A program made the translations under genes and the position numbers. A stretch of DNA of 8,471 nucleotides from Halonatronomonas sp964558325 (GTDB lineage Bacteria; Bacillota; Halanaerobiia; Halanaerobiales; Halarsenatibacteraceae). The notes under the pieces are model-generated. The model saw only the letters and a program-made list of their open reading frames with translations, was not told the origin of the DNA and made no database searches. Positions 1 to 5,660 of this stretch are shown here, one piece after another (position 1 is the first letter of the stretch; every line of letters begins with the position of its first letter). The stretch covers positions 1 through 8,471 of the forward strand of contig CAZLCX010000067.1 in NCBI GenBank assembly GCA_964558325.1, in the 5' to 3' direction.

Positions 1-64
1 GTCCAGGTTCAGTTGCCTTAAGTTTAATCTCTAAATAATTTATATTCAATTGGAGGGATAATTA
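1..64. other. Left-edge leader before the DUF1295 gene
   Basis: No gene start lies here. All three forward frames close within the first 40 bases (stops at 19-21, 32-34 and 36-38), so an upstream plus-strand gene may end here, but the visible tail is too short to identify. A strong Shine-Dalgarno, GGAGGG, sits at 52-57, seven bases before the ATG at 65. I see no convincing promoter: TATATT at 41-46 would start transcription on top of the ribosome binding site. The DUF1295 gene is therefore probably read from a promoter outside the window, which is inference. Confidence 0.4.
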
Positions 65-829
65 ATGAATATCTTTGTCCAGGTGGCAATTTTATTATTT
101 ATTTATTTCACAGGCTTCTATATTTTCTGTATGCTTAAAAATGATAACTCCTATGTAGATATTGCCTGGGGTTTTGGTTATGTGGTTGCAGTCTTATTTA
201 CATTAATAAGAACTGAAACTGCCACTGTAGATATTTTAATAGCTTTAATGGTCACAGTCTGGGGCGGGCGTTTAGGAATTCATATCCTGAGCAGGAAAAT
301 AGGAAAGCCTGAAGATTTCCGTTATCAGCAGATGCGCAAAAACTGGAATAATTTTTATATCCAATCATTCTTTAGAATCTTCATGCTTCAGGGTTTCCTG
401 TTATATATTATAGTCTATCCATCAATAAAAATAATTTCTAATAATGTTAATACAATGAGTCTCCTTGGCTACATTGGTGTCTTAGTCTGGCTAATCGGAT
501 TTGGATTTGAGGTTATCGCTGACTGGCAGTTAAAAAAATTCATTGAAAATAGAGAAAGCAAAGCAGAAATAATGAATTCCGGGCTCTGGAAATATAGCCG
601 ACACCCCAATTATTTTGGCGAAGCTCTCCTCTGGTGGGGAATCTATTTGATTGCCCTGGATACAGTCGGAGGCTTATTAATCATATTAAGTCCTATTTTA
701 ATAACCTTCCTGGTCAGATTTGTCTCTGGTGTCCCACTTTTAGAAAAACGCTATGAAGATCATGAAAATTATCAAAAATATGCTGAAAAAACTAATATAT
801 TCTTCCCCTGGTTTCCTAAAAAAGATTAA
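65..829 (+). CDS. DUF1295 / steroid 5-alpha-reductase-like integral membrane protein
   Basis: This 254-residue polytopic membrane protein belongs to the DUF1295 family, related to the C-terminal steroid reductase and isoprenylcysteine methyltransferase-like membrane fold. Diagnostic stretches are SYVDIAWG (residues 29-36), WGGRLG (66-71), FEVIAD (148-153), LWKYSRHPNYFGE (174-186) and SGVPLLEKRY (221-230), in the usual order. The length is normal for the family. Hydrophobic segments lie near residues 4-24, 34-49, 56-70, 104-124, 132-152, 187-197 and 200-220. The RHPNYFGE region and the C-terminal LEKRY...Y..Y..T..FFPW block are the conserved catalytic-side motifs in relatives, where they are linked to nucleotide or lipid-like cofactor binding. 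The substrate of bacterial DUF1295 proteins is not established. The ATG is supported by GGAGGG seven bases upstream. The gene ends tail to tail with the cupin gene, and the stop codons overlap. Confidence 0.88.
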   Translation: MNIFVQVAILLFIYFTGFYIFCMLKNDNSYVDIAWGFGYVVAVLFTLIRTETATVDILIALMVTVWGGRLGIHILSRKIGKPEDFRYQQMRKNWNNFYIQSFFRIFMLQGFLLYIIVYPSIKIISNNVNTMSLLGYIGVLVWLIGFGFEVIADWQLKKFIENRESKAEIMNSGLWKYSRHPNYFGEALLWWGIYLIALDTVGGLLIILSPILITFLVRFVSGVPLLEKRYEDHENYQKYAEKTNIFFPWFPKKD

Positions 830-834
830 TCTTT
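821..834. terminator. 14-base palindrome over the convergent stop codons (weak bidirectional terminator candidate)
   Basis: AAAGATTAATCTTT at 821-834 is a perfect palindrome. It could fold as a five-pair stem with a TTAA loop, preceded by an A run and followed by T-rich sequence in either direction. It contains the TAA of the DUF1295 gene (827-829) and, on the other strand, the TAA of the cupin gene (828-826). The stem is AT-rich and short, so termination efficiency is doubtful. The palindrome itself is directly seen; its terminator role is inference. Confidence 0.35.
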
Positions 835-1158
835 CTTATCCCACCAGAAGGCAGCCCATAAAAGCTCCTGATTTTCTTTGCAGGAAATACTGTGGTTGTT
901 ATCTGGTGGGATTTCTATAACATCTCCTGCCTCAACTTCAGAGGTTTCACCTTCAATCTTAACCTGGCCCTGACCTTTAACTATTATATATATTTCTGCT
1001 GCTGGATGGAGATCGGTCTCCATCTCTCCACCATCTTCTAAATAACCCCAGGCATGTCCAAAGGGAGGGTTCATCTTATCTGAAATTATATCAGCAGCCA
1101 GGATACTTCCACCATGAGCCTTTTTTGCCTCTTCTTTGTTGAAATTATTAATCTCCAT
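826..1158 (-). CDS. Small single-domain cupin protein
   Basis: This is a 110-residue cytoplasmic protein with one cupin beta-barrel. Cupin motif 1 spans about residues 49-64 (DLHPAAEIYIIVKGQG) and motif 2 about 79-89 (GDVIEIPPDNNH). The usual HxH of motif 1 reads D49-L50-H51, followed by E55, with H89 in motif 2. The candidate metal site is therefore Asp/His/Glu/His rather than His/His/Glu/His. The frame stays open upstream to 1233, but I place the start at the ATG at 1158-1156 because AGGGGG (1173-1168) lies nine bases upstream. The ATG at 1167-1165 directly abuts that site and is too close. The start overlaps the end of the transporter gene by 11 bases, which implies co-transcription and probably translational coupling. 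The family covers isomerases, dioxygenases and sugar or ligand sensors, so no reaction can be assigned. Confidence 0.85.
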   Translation of the reverse strand: MEINNFNKEEAKKAHGGSILAADIISDKMNPPFGHAWGYLEDGGEMETDLHPAAEIYIIVKGQGQVKIEGETSEVEAGDVIEIPPDNNHSISCKENQELLWAAFWWDKKD

Positions 1159-2515
1159 AAATAACATCCCCCTGTTCTTTATCCCAGCCAGAATATGCCT
1201 GAAACCAGACGGCAAAAGTCTCAGCACCCTCACCTAAAGTATAGGCCAGGCCGCCAATTATAGCCGGGTGAATATCTACAAATAATATACTAATAATTAA
1301 AGTTATAACAACTACAATAATATTCATCAGTTTTGAAATACCAATAGCCCTGGTATTTTTTTCAGTCATCAACAGACCCCAGAAAGCTTCTCTAATAGCT
1401 CTAAATAAAGGCACAACTGCCAGAACGAACATAACCTTCATTGCCAGTTCAGTTATTTCAGTTGAAACAGAAATAACTTTATTAAAAATCCAGAAACCAA
1501 TCGGAGTTACAGAAATAATAAATATTATTGAACTGACTAAAATACCAATTGAGAGACAAAATTTAAAAATCAATGGCCAGTTCTCATCATTATGATCCTC
1601 AGCATAGATCAGCGAAACATTATGAAGCATACTTAAAGAACCTGATAAAACAAACATTAACCCCATAGAAACTCCAAAGACTGCTAGAGCTTCTGTTGGA
1701 GATTCTGTTCTGCCAAGTCCAGCCTGAATTATTGGCTGAACATAGGATGCAAAAGACATCATTAATCCCAGGGGTATAAAAAACTTAAATAAGCTTTTAA
1801 CATCTAATTTTTTCTTATTTGTTGGAGGCATCAATTCTGCAGCCTGAGCAGGTGATTTAAAAAAGAAAAATAAACTACCGATAATAAAGACTGCTTCAAG
1901 TCCAATTCCAAATAGCCAGGTAATACTTCCAGCAACGACACCTAATAAAGCCTGTGACTGAACAACCCACCATAAAAAACTGGAGATGAATATTAACCGC
2001 AGAATAATCCCTGGCAAAATTAATTGGGTCTTCCTCAGTGAAATAACAATACCCTGATGAGAATTCCTTAAATATTCAACTACTGGCATAAAAGCGGTAA
2101 TTCTTAAGGCTGCCCGGGCAAACTCTAGCTGTTCAGGGTCCTTTAAACCATAAATATTACTGAAAACAACTCCCCCTAATGGCGTATAACCAAAGGAAAG
2201 CAAAATCAATAAAAAGAAAGCACAAAAAGCTCCTAAAAACTTAATGGTTAAAATATAACTTTCTTTGCTGTCAACCATTGCTGAGATAACCTGACGACTT
2301 GTATAAATTGGAGATTTAATAATATTAGAAAATCCTTTGACAATAGCAAAAATAGCAATACTTAATTCTGGAGATGGCATCCTTGCCAGGGCTGCATCTA
2401 CAATTGAATGACTTAAGCCAATAATTGTAGGCGTTACAGCCAGTGGTAGAAAAAACAATAATAATTTTTTATAAGAAATATTTTCTTTTGATTTCCTTTT
2501 AAGATTAGATTGCAT
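1148..2515 (-). CDS. MATE/ANKH-like MOP-superfamily membrane transporter
   Basis: This 455-residue polytopic membrane protein resembles the progressive ankylosis (ANK) / MATE branch of the MOP exporter superfamily, with about twelve hydrophobic segments. The two-fold repeat of the superfamily is visible. FFLPL (21-25), followed by IVDAALARMPSPE (38-50) and IFAIVKG (55-61), is echoed by FFIPLG (245-250), then IIQAGLGRTESPT (262-274) and VFGVSMG (279-285). The charged linker PPTNKKKLDVK (230-240) separates the halves. Animal ANKH is linked to export of pyrophosphate, citrate or ATP, but substrates of bacterial relatives are unknown and should not be assumed. The ATG has AGGAG (2531-2527) eleven bases upstream, and the AG of that site is supplied by the stop codon of elaA. 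It is the middle gene of an elaA / transporter / cupin operon. Confidence 0.82.
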   Translation of the reverse strand: MQSNLKRKSKENISYKKLLLFFLPLAVTPTIIGLSHSIVDAALARMPSPELSIAIFAIVKGFSNIIKSPIYTSRQVISAMVDSKESYILTIKFLGAFCAFFLLILLSFGYTPLGGVVFSNIYGLKDPEQLEFARAALRITAFMPVVEYLRNSHQGIVISLRKTQLILPGIILRLIFISSFLWWVVQSQALLGVVAGSITWLFGIGLEAVFIIGSLFFFFKSPAQAAELMPPTNKKKLDVKSLFKFFIPLGLMMSFASYVQPIIQAGLGRTESPTEALAVFGVSMGLMFVLSGSLSMLHNVSLIYAEDHNDENWPLIFKFCLSIGILVSSIIFIISVTPIGFWIFNKVISVSTEITELAMKVMFVLAVVPLFRAIREAFWGLLMTEKNTRAIGISKLMNIIVVVITLIISILFVDIHPAIIGGLAYTLGEGAETFAVWFQAYSGWDKEQGDVIYGD

Positions 2516-2529
2516 TAATTTTTTAGCTC

Positions 2530-2976
2530 CTAACTATAACTTCTTAACATATCAATATGGGGTATCCCATCTTCAAGATAAACCTCAGAGACAGGTTCAA
2601 ATCCCTGTTTTCCATAAAAACTTTTCAAATGATTTTGAGCAGATAGTTTAATATCCTTAGCGCCTTTCTCCTCTATCAAAAATTCAATAGATCTTTTTAG
2701 CATCTCTGTTCCAATATCTTTGTCTCTATACTCCTCTTTTACTATTACCCGGCCAATAGCAGCCTCCTCAAAATAATCTCCTGGTAAAAATAATCGGGAA
2801 TAAGCTATAATCTCCTCATTTTCCGTTCCAATTAAATGATAAGACTTTTTATCTTTTCCATCCAGCTCTGGATAAGGACATTCCTGCTCAACAACAAATA
2901 CATCTACCCGTAATTTAAGAATCTCATATAACTCTTCTTTACCCAGTTCAGCAAAAGGTTTTATACTCCAGTTCAT
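2530..2976 (-). CDS. elaA: ElaA-type GNAT family N-acetyltransferase
   Basis: This is a 148-residue cytoplasmic GNAT-fold protein that would transfer an acetyl group from acetyl-CoA to an unidentified amine. ElaA hallmarks are LRVDVFVVEQECPYPELDGKD (22-42, the family's LR..VFVVEQ.CPY.E.D block), IGRVIVKEEYR (74-84) and the C-terminal GIPHIDML (137-144). The length matches ElaA (about 150). The acetyl-CoA pyrophosphate loop reads R84-D-K-D87-I-G89 where R/Q-x-x-G-x-G/A is canonical, so the first glycine is aspartate. The start is well supported by GGAGGG (2989-2984) seven bases upstream. It is the first gene of the minus-strand operon, driven by a promoter near 3022-3049. Its TAG stop forms part of the next gene's ribosome binding site. 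Confidence 0.88.
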   Translation of the reverse strand: MNWSIKPFAELGKEELYEILKLRVDVFVVEQECPYPELDGKDKKSYHLIGTENEEIIAYSRLFLPGDYFEEAAIGRVIVKEEYRDKDIGTEMLKRSIEFLIEEKGAKDIKLSAQNHLKSFYGKQGFEPVSEVYLEDGIPHIDMLRSYS

Positions 2977-3021
2977 ACTTCGACCCTCCAGTTAAAATAA
3001 ATCCTTGAATTATCGTAATAT

Positions 3022-3049
3022 ATTATAACATATTCTCTATTTTAGTACA
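3022..3049 (-). promoter_or_regulatory. Promoter of the elaA / transporter / cupin operon
   Basis: Read on the minus strand, a perfect TATAAT lies at 3027-3022, preceded by TG one base upstream (TGTTATAAT), giving an extended -10. A weak -35, TGTACT, lies at 3049-3044 with a 16-base spacer. The extended -10 would compensate for the poor -35. The predicted leader is about 40 bases. This is a sequence-pattern inference for a sigma-A-type promoter. Confidence 0.6.
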
Positions 3050-3077
3050 GAAAAAACTTCTGATTTATTAATATAAA

Positions 3078-3106
3078 TTGAATTTTTAAGTTAATTGATA
3101 TATCAT
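3078..3106 (+). promoter_or_regulatory. Promoter of mntP-wecB
   Basis: TTGAAT (3078-3083) and TATCAT (3101-3106) are separated by exactly 17 bases, a good match to a sigma-A promoter. Transcription would start near 3113, leaving a leader of about 29 bases before the ATG, with AGGAG at 3131-3135. A leader this short has no room for the yybP-ykoY manganese riboswitch that controls mntP in some bacteria. Any metal control would have to be by a repressor on the DNA, and I recognise no operator. Confidence 0.6.
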
Positions 3107-3141
3107 AGAATAGACAGGGAGCAATCAAAAAGGAGAATTTC

Positions 3142-3693
3142 ATGTTAAAATTCAGTATAATCATATTAGGAACAGCATTATCACTTGATGCATTTGGGGT
3201 AGCTCTAGGTCTTGGCTGTGGAACAAAGCTAAGTATTAAAGAAGAAAGCTCAATAATAATTTCATTTGGCTTCTTCCAGTTCCTATTTGCCTTAACTGGA
3301 GCTCTAATCGGTAATTTCATCAATTCAAATATCATTCAAATAACAGCAACCTTTAGCGGTTTAGTAATTTTAATATTAGGCCTATATTTAATAAATGAAG
3401 GACGCCAGATTGAAGAAGAATGCATCTATTATAACCTAAGCTTAACTAAATATATAGCTCTAGGTATTGGAGTCAGTATAGATGCTTTAGGAGTTGGATT
3501 TTCTACCCTGTATGCCCAACAGATAAACGCACTTATCCTCAATTCAATCATAATTGGTTTAATTACAACTACTTTAACCTTTCTCTCTTTTAAAACAGTT
3601 AATTACATTAGAAATTTTAAAATTGTTGAGAAATACTCAGATTACATGGGTGGTATTATCTTAGTATTATTTGGATTAACAATGATATTTTAA
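3142..3693 (+). CDS. mntP: MntP-type manganese efflux pump
   Basis: This 183-residue inner-membrane protein has six predicted hydrophobic segments in two three-helix halves, the MntP/MntX architecture, and would export Mn(II). The repeated metal-binding signature appears as LSLDAFGVALGLG (residues 13-25, Asp16) and GVSIDALGVGFS (110-121, Asp114). FGFFQFLFALTGALIG (42-57) and the terminal GGIILVLFG (170-178) are also typical. Length is normal for the family. The start ATG follows AGGAG by six bases. The related sporulation protein YtaF shares the fold, but the FxxFQ segment and the length favour MntP. It is first in a two-gene unit with wecB; no functional link between the two is known. Confidence 0.83.
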   Translation: MLKFSIIILGTALSLDAFGVALGLGCGTKLSIKEESSIIISFGFFQFLFALTGALIGNFINSNIIQITATFSGLVILILGLYLINEGRQIEEECIYYNLSLTKYIALGIGVSIDALGVGFSTLYAQQINALILNSIIIGLITTTLTFLSFKTVNYIRNFKIVEKYSDYMGGIILVLFGLTMIF

Positions 3694-3713
3694 TAATAAG
3701 CAGGTGAATTATA

Positions 3714-4832
3714 GTGGATAAATTAAAAGTAATGCCAATCTTTGGTACCAGGCCAGAGGCCATTAAAATGGCACCAGTCGTTCAAGCCTTAGATAATGAT
3801 AGCAAAATAGATACTGTCTTAACAGTTACAGCCCAGCATCGGGAAATGTTAGATCAGGTCCTTAATCTTTTCAGGCTCAAACCTGATTACGACCTGGATA
3901 TCATGGAATCCAACCAGACATTAAGCGGAATAACTTCAAGGGTCTTAAAAAAACTTGAAGCTGTTTTCATCAAAGAAAAGCCTGACTTAATCTTAGTCCA
4001 TGGTGACACAACTACCACTTTTGTTGCCTCGCTTGCAGCCTATTATCAGCAAATTCAAATAGGCCATGTCGAAGCCGGTTTAAGGACTGGAGATAAATAT
4101 TCACCCTTTCCTGAAGAAATAAATCGCCATCTAACAGGAGTTCTGGCTGATCTCCACTTTGCCCCAACAGAAATGGCAAAAGATAACCTGCTTAAAGAAA
4201 ATATAAAAGCTGATAAAATTACTATTACTGGCAATACAGTAATCGATGCCCTTTTAGATACAATTAAAGAAAATTATCAATTTGAAAACCAACTTTTAAA
4301 TCAGCTTGACTTCGCAGAGAAAAAAATAATTTTGCTAACAGCCCATCGTCGCGAGAATTTAGGCAGGCCCCTTGAAGAAATATTTAAGGCGGTAAAAAAT
4401 TTAGTAATTGATGATAAAAACATAGAGATAGTCTACCCGGTTCACCTAAATCCAAAGGTTCAGCAAACAGCCAGTAAGATCCTTAAAAATACTGACAGAG
4501 TCCATCTGATTGAGCCCCTGGATTACGAACCCTTCGTTAATCTGATGAATAAATCATACATGATTATGACAGATTCAGGAGGCATTCAGGAGGAAGCCCC
4601 CTCCCTGGGTAAACCAGTTCTGGTCTTAAGAGAAAAAACAGAAAGACCTGAAGCAATATCTGCAGGCACAGTTAAAAAAGTCGGCTCCAATTACAAAGCT
4701 ATCTATAAAACTGCTAAAGAGCTAATCACAAATAAAGGCCTATATAATGAAATGGCGGAAAAAAATAATCCTTACGGAGATGGTAAAGCTGCAGGCAGAA
4801 TAGTTGAGTTTATTAAAGAAAAATTAATTTAA
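3714..4832 (+). CDS. wecB: Non-hydrolysing UDP-N-acetylglucosamine 2-epimerase
   Basis: This 372-residue cytoplasmic enzyme interconverts UDP-GlcNAc and UDP-ManNAc, feeding teichoic acid linkage units, capsules or other surface glycans. It is also called MnaA in Gram-positive bacteria. Full-length two-domain GT-B fold with every hallmark: GTRPEAIKMAP (11-21), HGDTTT (96-101, Asp98), HVEAGLRTG (118-126, Glu120), FPEEINRH (132-139, Glu134), TAHRREN (209-215, His211), DSGGIQEE (287-294) and REKTERPEA (306-314). The acidic and histidine residues match the catalytic positions known for E. coli WecB. I choose the GTG start because AGGTGA (3702-3707) lies six bases before it and the protein then begins at the usual point before the GTRPE motif. 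It follows mntP by 20 bases, so co-transcription is likely. No other glycan genes are nearby. Confidence 0.95.
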   Translation: MDKLKVMPIFGTRPEAIKMAPVVQALDNDSKIDTVLTVTAQHREMLDQVLNLFRLKPDYDLDIMESNQTLSGITSRVLKKLEAVFIKEKPDLILVHGDTTTTFVASLAAYYQQIQIGHVEAGLRTGDKYSPFPEEINRHLTGVLADLHFAPTEMAKDNLLKENIKADKITITGNTVIDALLDTIKENYQFENQLLNQLDFAEKKIILLTAHRRENLGRPLEEIFKAVKNLVIDDKNIEIVYPVHLNPKVQQTASKILKNTDRVHLIEPLDYEPFVNLMNKSYMIMTDSGGIQEEAPSLGKPVLVLREKTERPEAISAGTVKKVGSNYKAIYKTAKELITNKGLYNEMAEKNNPYGDGKAAGRIVEFIKEKLI

Positions 4833-4837
4833 AGCCG

Positions 4838-4853
4838 AGTTAATTTATTAACT
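4838..4853. terminator. AT-rich hairpin between convergent wecB and the 97-residue gene
   Basis: AGTTAA (4838-4843), TTTA loop, TTAACT (4848-4853) form a perfect six-pair stem in the 15-base convergent gap, overlapping the minus-strand gene's stop codon (4850-4848). It has little GC and no clean T tract, so it is at most a weak bidirectional terminator. Confidence 0.3.
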
Positions 4854-5141
4854 AAAAACATTTTTCACCCTATCAAATAATCGCCCTGGCAGGCACTTAT
4901 CGTTATCCAGCCTGGGCCTTTCTTCTATAAAATTCTTAATAGCCCTTTTTTCTTTTTTATCTGGTTTACGGTCAACCAAAAGATAATCCCCAGGAATGTA
5001 ATTAATCTCTTCCCACTGATTGATATTCAACTTCTCAGTCTGAGAATTTGAATGCTTGATAATTAAGCGACCATTCTTTAACTTAAAAATCTCACTCTCA
5101 ATATCCTTAGATCTATGCTGATAAATCTCTAGCACCTTCAT
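4848..5141 (-). CDS. Hypothetical 97-residue soluble protein
   Basis: I do not recognise this protein. It has no membrane segment, signal peptide or cysteine cluster (one Cys near residue 84) and is rich in charged residues (Lys, Arg, Glu, Asp). The N-terminal half is predicted strand-rich around FKLKNGRLIIKHSN (residues 19-32), then WEEINYIPGDYLLVDRKPD (43-61). This is followed by a charged helical stretch, KKEKRAIKNFIEER (62-75), and a basic tail. It could be a small beta-barrel or binding domain, but no fold is asserted. Translation is supported by AGAGGG (5155-5150) eight bases before the ATG and by an AT-rich promoter-like region upstream. It ends convergently with wecB, 15 bases apart, and is apparently a single-gene unit. 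Confidence 0.68.
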   Translation of the reverse strand: MKVLEIYQHRSKDIESEIFKLKNGRLIIKHSNSQTEKLNINQWEEINYIPGDYLLVDRKPDKKEKRAIKNFIEERPRLDNDKCLPGRLFDRVKNVFS

Positions 5142-5211
5142 AAAATCAACCCTCTTTCTTAAATATCATAAAAGCCAAGAATCCAATGCCGGCTTATTAA
5201 AATCTATTATT

Positions 5212-5245
5212 ATTATACTATTATAATTTATAAAATTAAAGTCAA
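5212..5245 (-). promoter_or_regulatory. Possible promoter of the 97-residue gene
   Basis: On the minus strand TTGACT (5245-5240) is a good -35 box. Downstream are two perfect TATAAT boxes, at 5225-5220 (14-base spacer, too short) and 5217-5212 (22-base spacer, too long), and TAGTAT at 5220-5215 (19-base spacer). No combination is ideal, but the concentration of elements before this gene suggests a promoter, with a leader of about 65 bases. Confidence 0.35.
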
Positions 5246-5264
5246 AAATTATTTATTGACCAAT

Positions 5265-5468
5265 TTAATAACTAAATCCTTTGCCAAACACCTCTTTAAC
5301 TTTAGAAACCATAACAAAAGCATCTTCATCTACTTTAGCTATATAGGATTTTAAGGCAGGGAACTCCCGTCTATTCATGGCAGTTATTAATAAAATTTTA
5401 TCCTCACCAGCAAAACCACTTCTGCTAAAAAATTGTAACCCCATGCCAATATTATCAATAACTTTCTT
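5265..5468 (-). pseudogene. Remnant of a second YitT-family gene (C-terminal DUF2179 domain only)
   Basis: A 67-codon open stretch on the minus strand ends with TAA at 5267-5265 and has an in-frame TAA immediately upstream at 5471-5469. Its translation ends ITAMNRREFPALKSYIAKVD...FVMVS.VKEVFGKGFSY. The last 49 residues match the intact YitT protein at 7464-8306 at 36 positions by my hand alignment, and the DNA is about three-quarters identical over the last 43 codons. All the transmembrane part is missing. No ribosome binding site or plausible start precedes it, and no similarity is seen upstream of the stop. It is therefore a truncated relic rather than a gene. The fragment keeps conservative changes and an open frame, suggesting it came from a functional paralogue before decay. 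Confidence 0.85.
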
Positions 5469-5507
5469 TTAAACCACACTACCTTAAAAATTTTTCATTT
5501 ATTTATC

Positions 5508-5554
5508 AATAAAGAAAAGCCCCTTTCCCGCAAAATTGCGAATAAGAAGCTTTT
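5508..5554 (-). terminator. Directional intrinsic terminator of the ABC exporter gene
   Basis: In the minus-strand transcript, 5554-5515 folds into one long hairpin. AAAAGC pairs with GCUUUU, UUCUU with AAGGG, there is one A-A mismatch, then UUC pairs with GGG and GC with GC, around an AAUUUU loop. The descending arm continues as UUUUCUUUAUU down to 5508. Four of the pairs are G-U wobbles that exist only in the minus-strand RNA. The structure is therefore much weaker on the plus strand and is directional. It lies about 106 bases beyond the exporter's stop codon. Confidence 0.6.
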
Positions 5555-5660
5555 ATTTTAGATTACTTTTTTTAGCCTTTAATTATTCTAACTGAAAGAG
5601 TGCCGATTTGACAAGGGATTAAGAATTATCCGAAGTATCCTGAAATTACTAAACTCTTAA

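Larger units (their letters stand above)
5142..5660. other. Gene-poor gap between the 97-residue gene and the ABC exporter
   Basis: This 519-base stretch contains, from left to right: the ribosome binding site and likely promoter of the 97-residue gene (5150-5245), the YitT remnant (5265-5468), and the exporter's terminator hairpin (5508-5554). The 5555-5660 stretch is the exporter's 3' untranslated region, where I see no gene, RNA motif or transposase relic. No terminal inverted repeats or target duplications of an insertion sequence are apparent. Confidence 0.6.

Noticed and set aside
1159..1233. N-terminal extension of the cupin by 25 residues
   Set aside because: It would overlap the transporter gene by 86 bases and has no ribosome binding site, while the inner ATG at 1158 has AGGGGG at proper spacing and starts at the natural domain edge.
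3107..3141. yybP-ykoY manganese riboswitch before mntP
   Set aside because: The predicted leader is only about 29 bases and contains no multi-helix structure.
3042..3335. Minus-strand open frame opposite the start of mntP
   Set aside because: It lies across the divergent promoter region and antisense to a clear MntP coding sequence, has no ribosome binding site and resembles no protein.
5469..5660. Insertion-sequence remnant next to the YitT relic
   Set aside because: No transposase-like frame, terminal inverted repeats or target-site duplication is visible; the inverted repeat present is better explained as a terminator.
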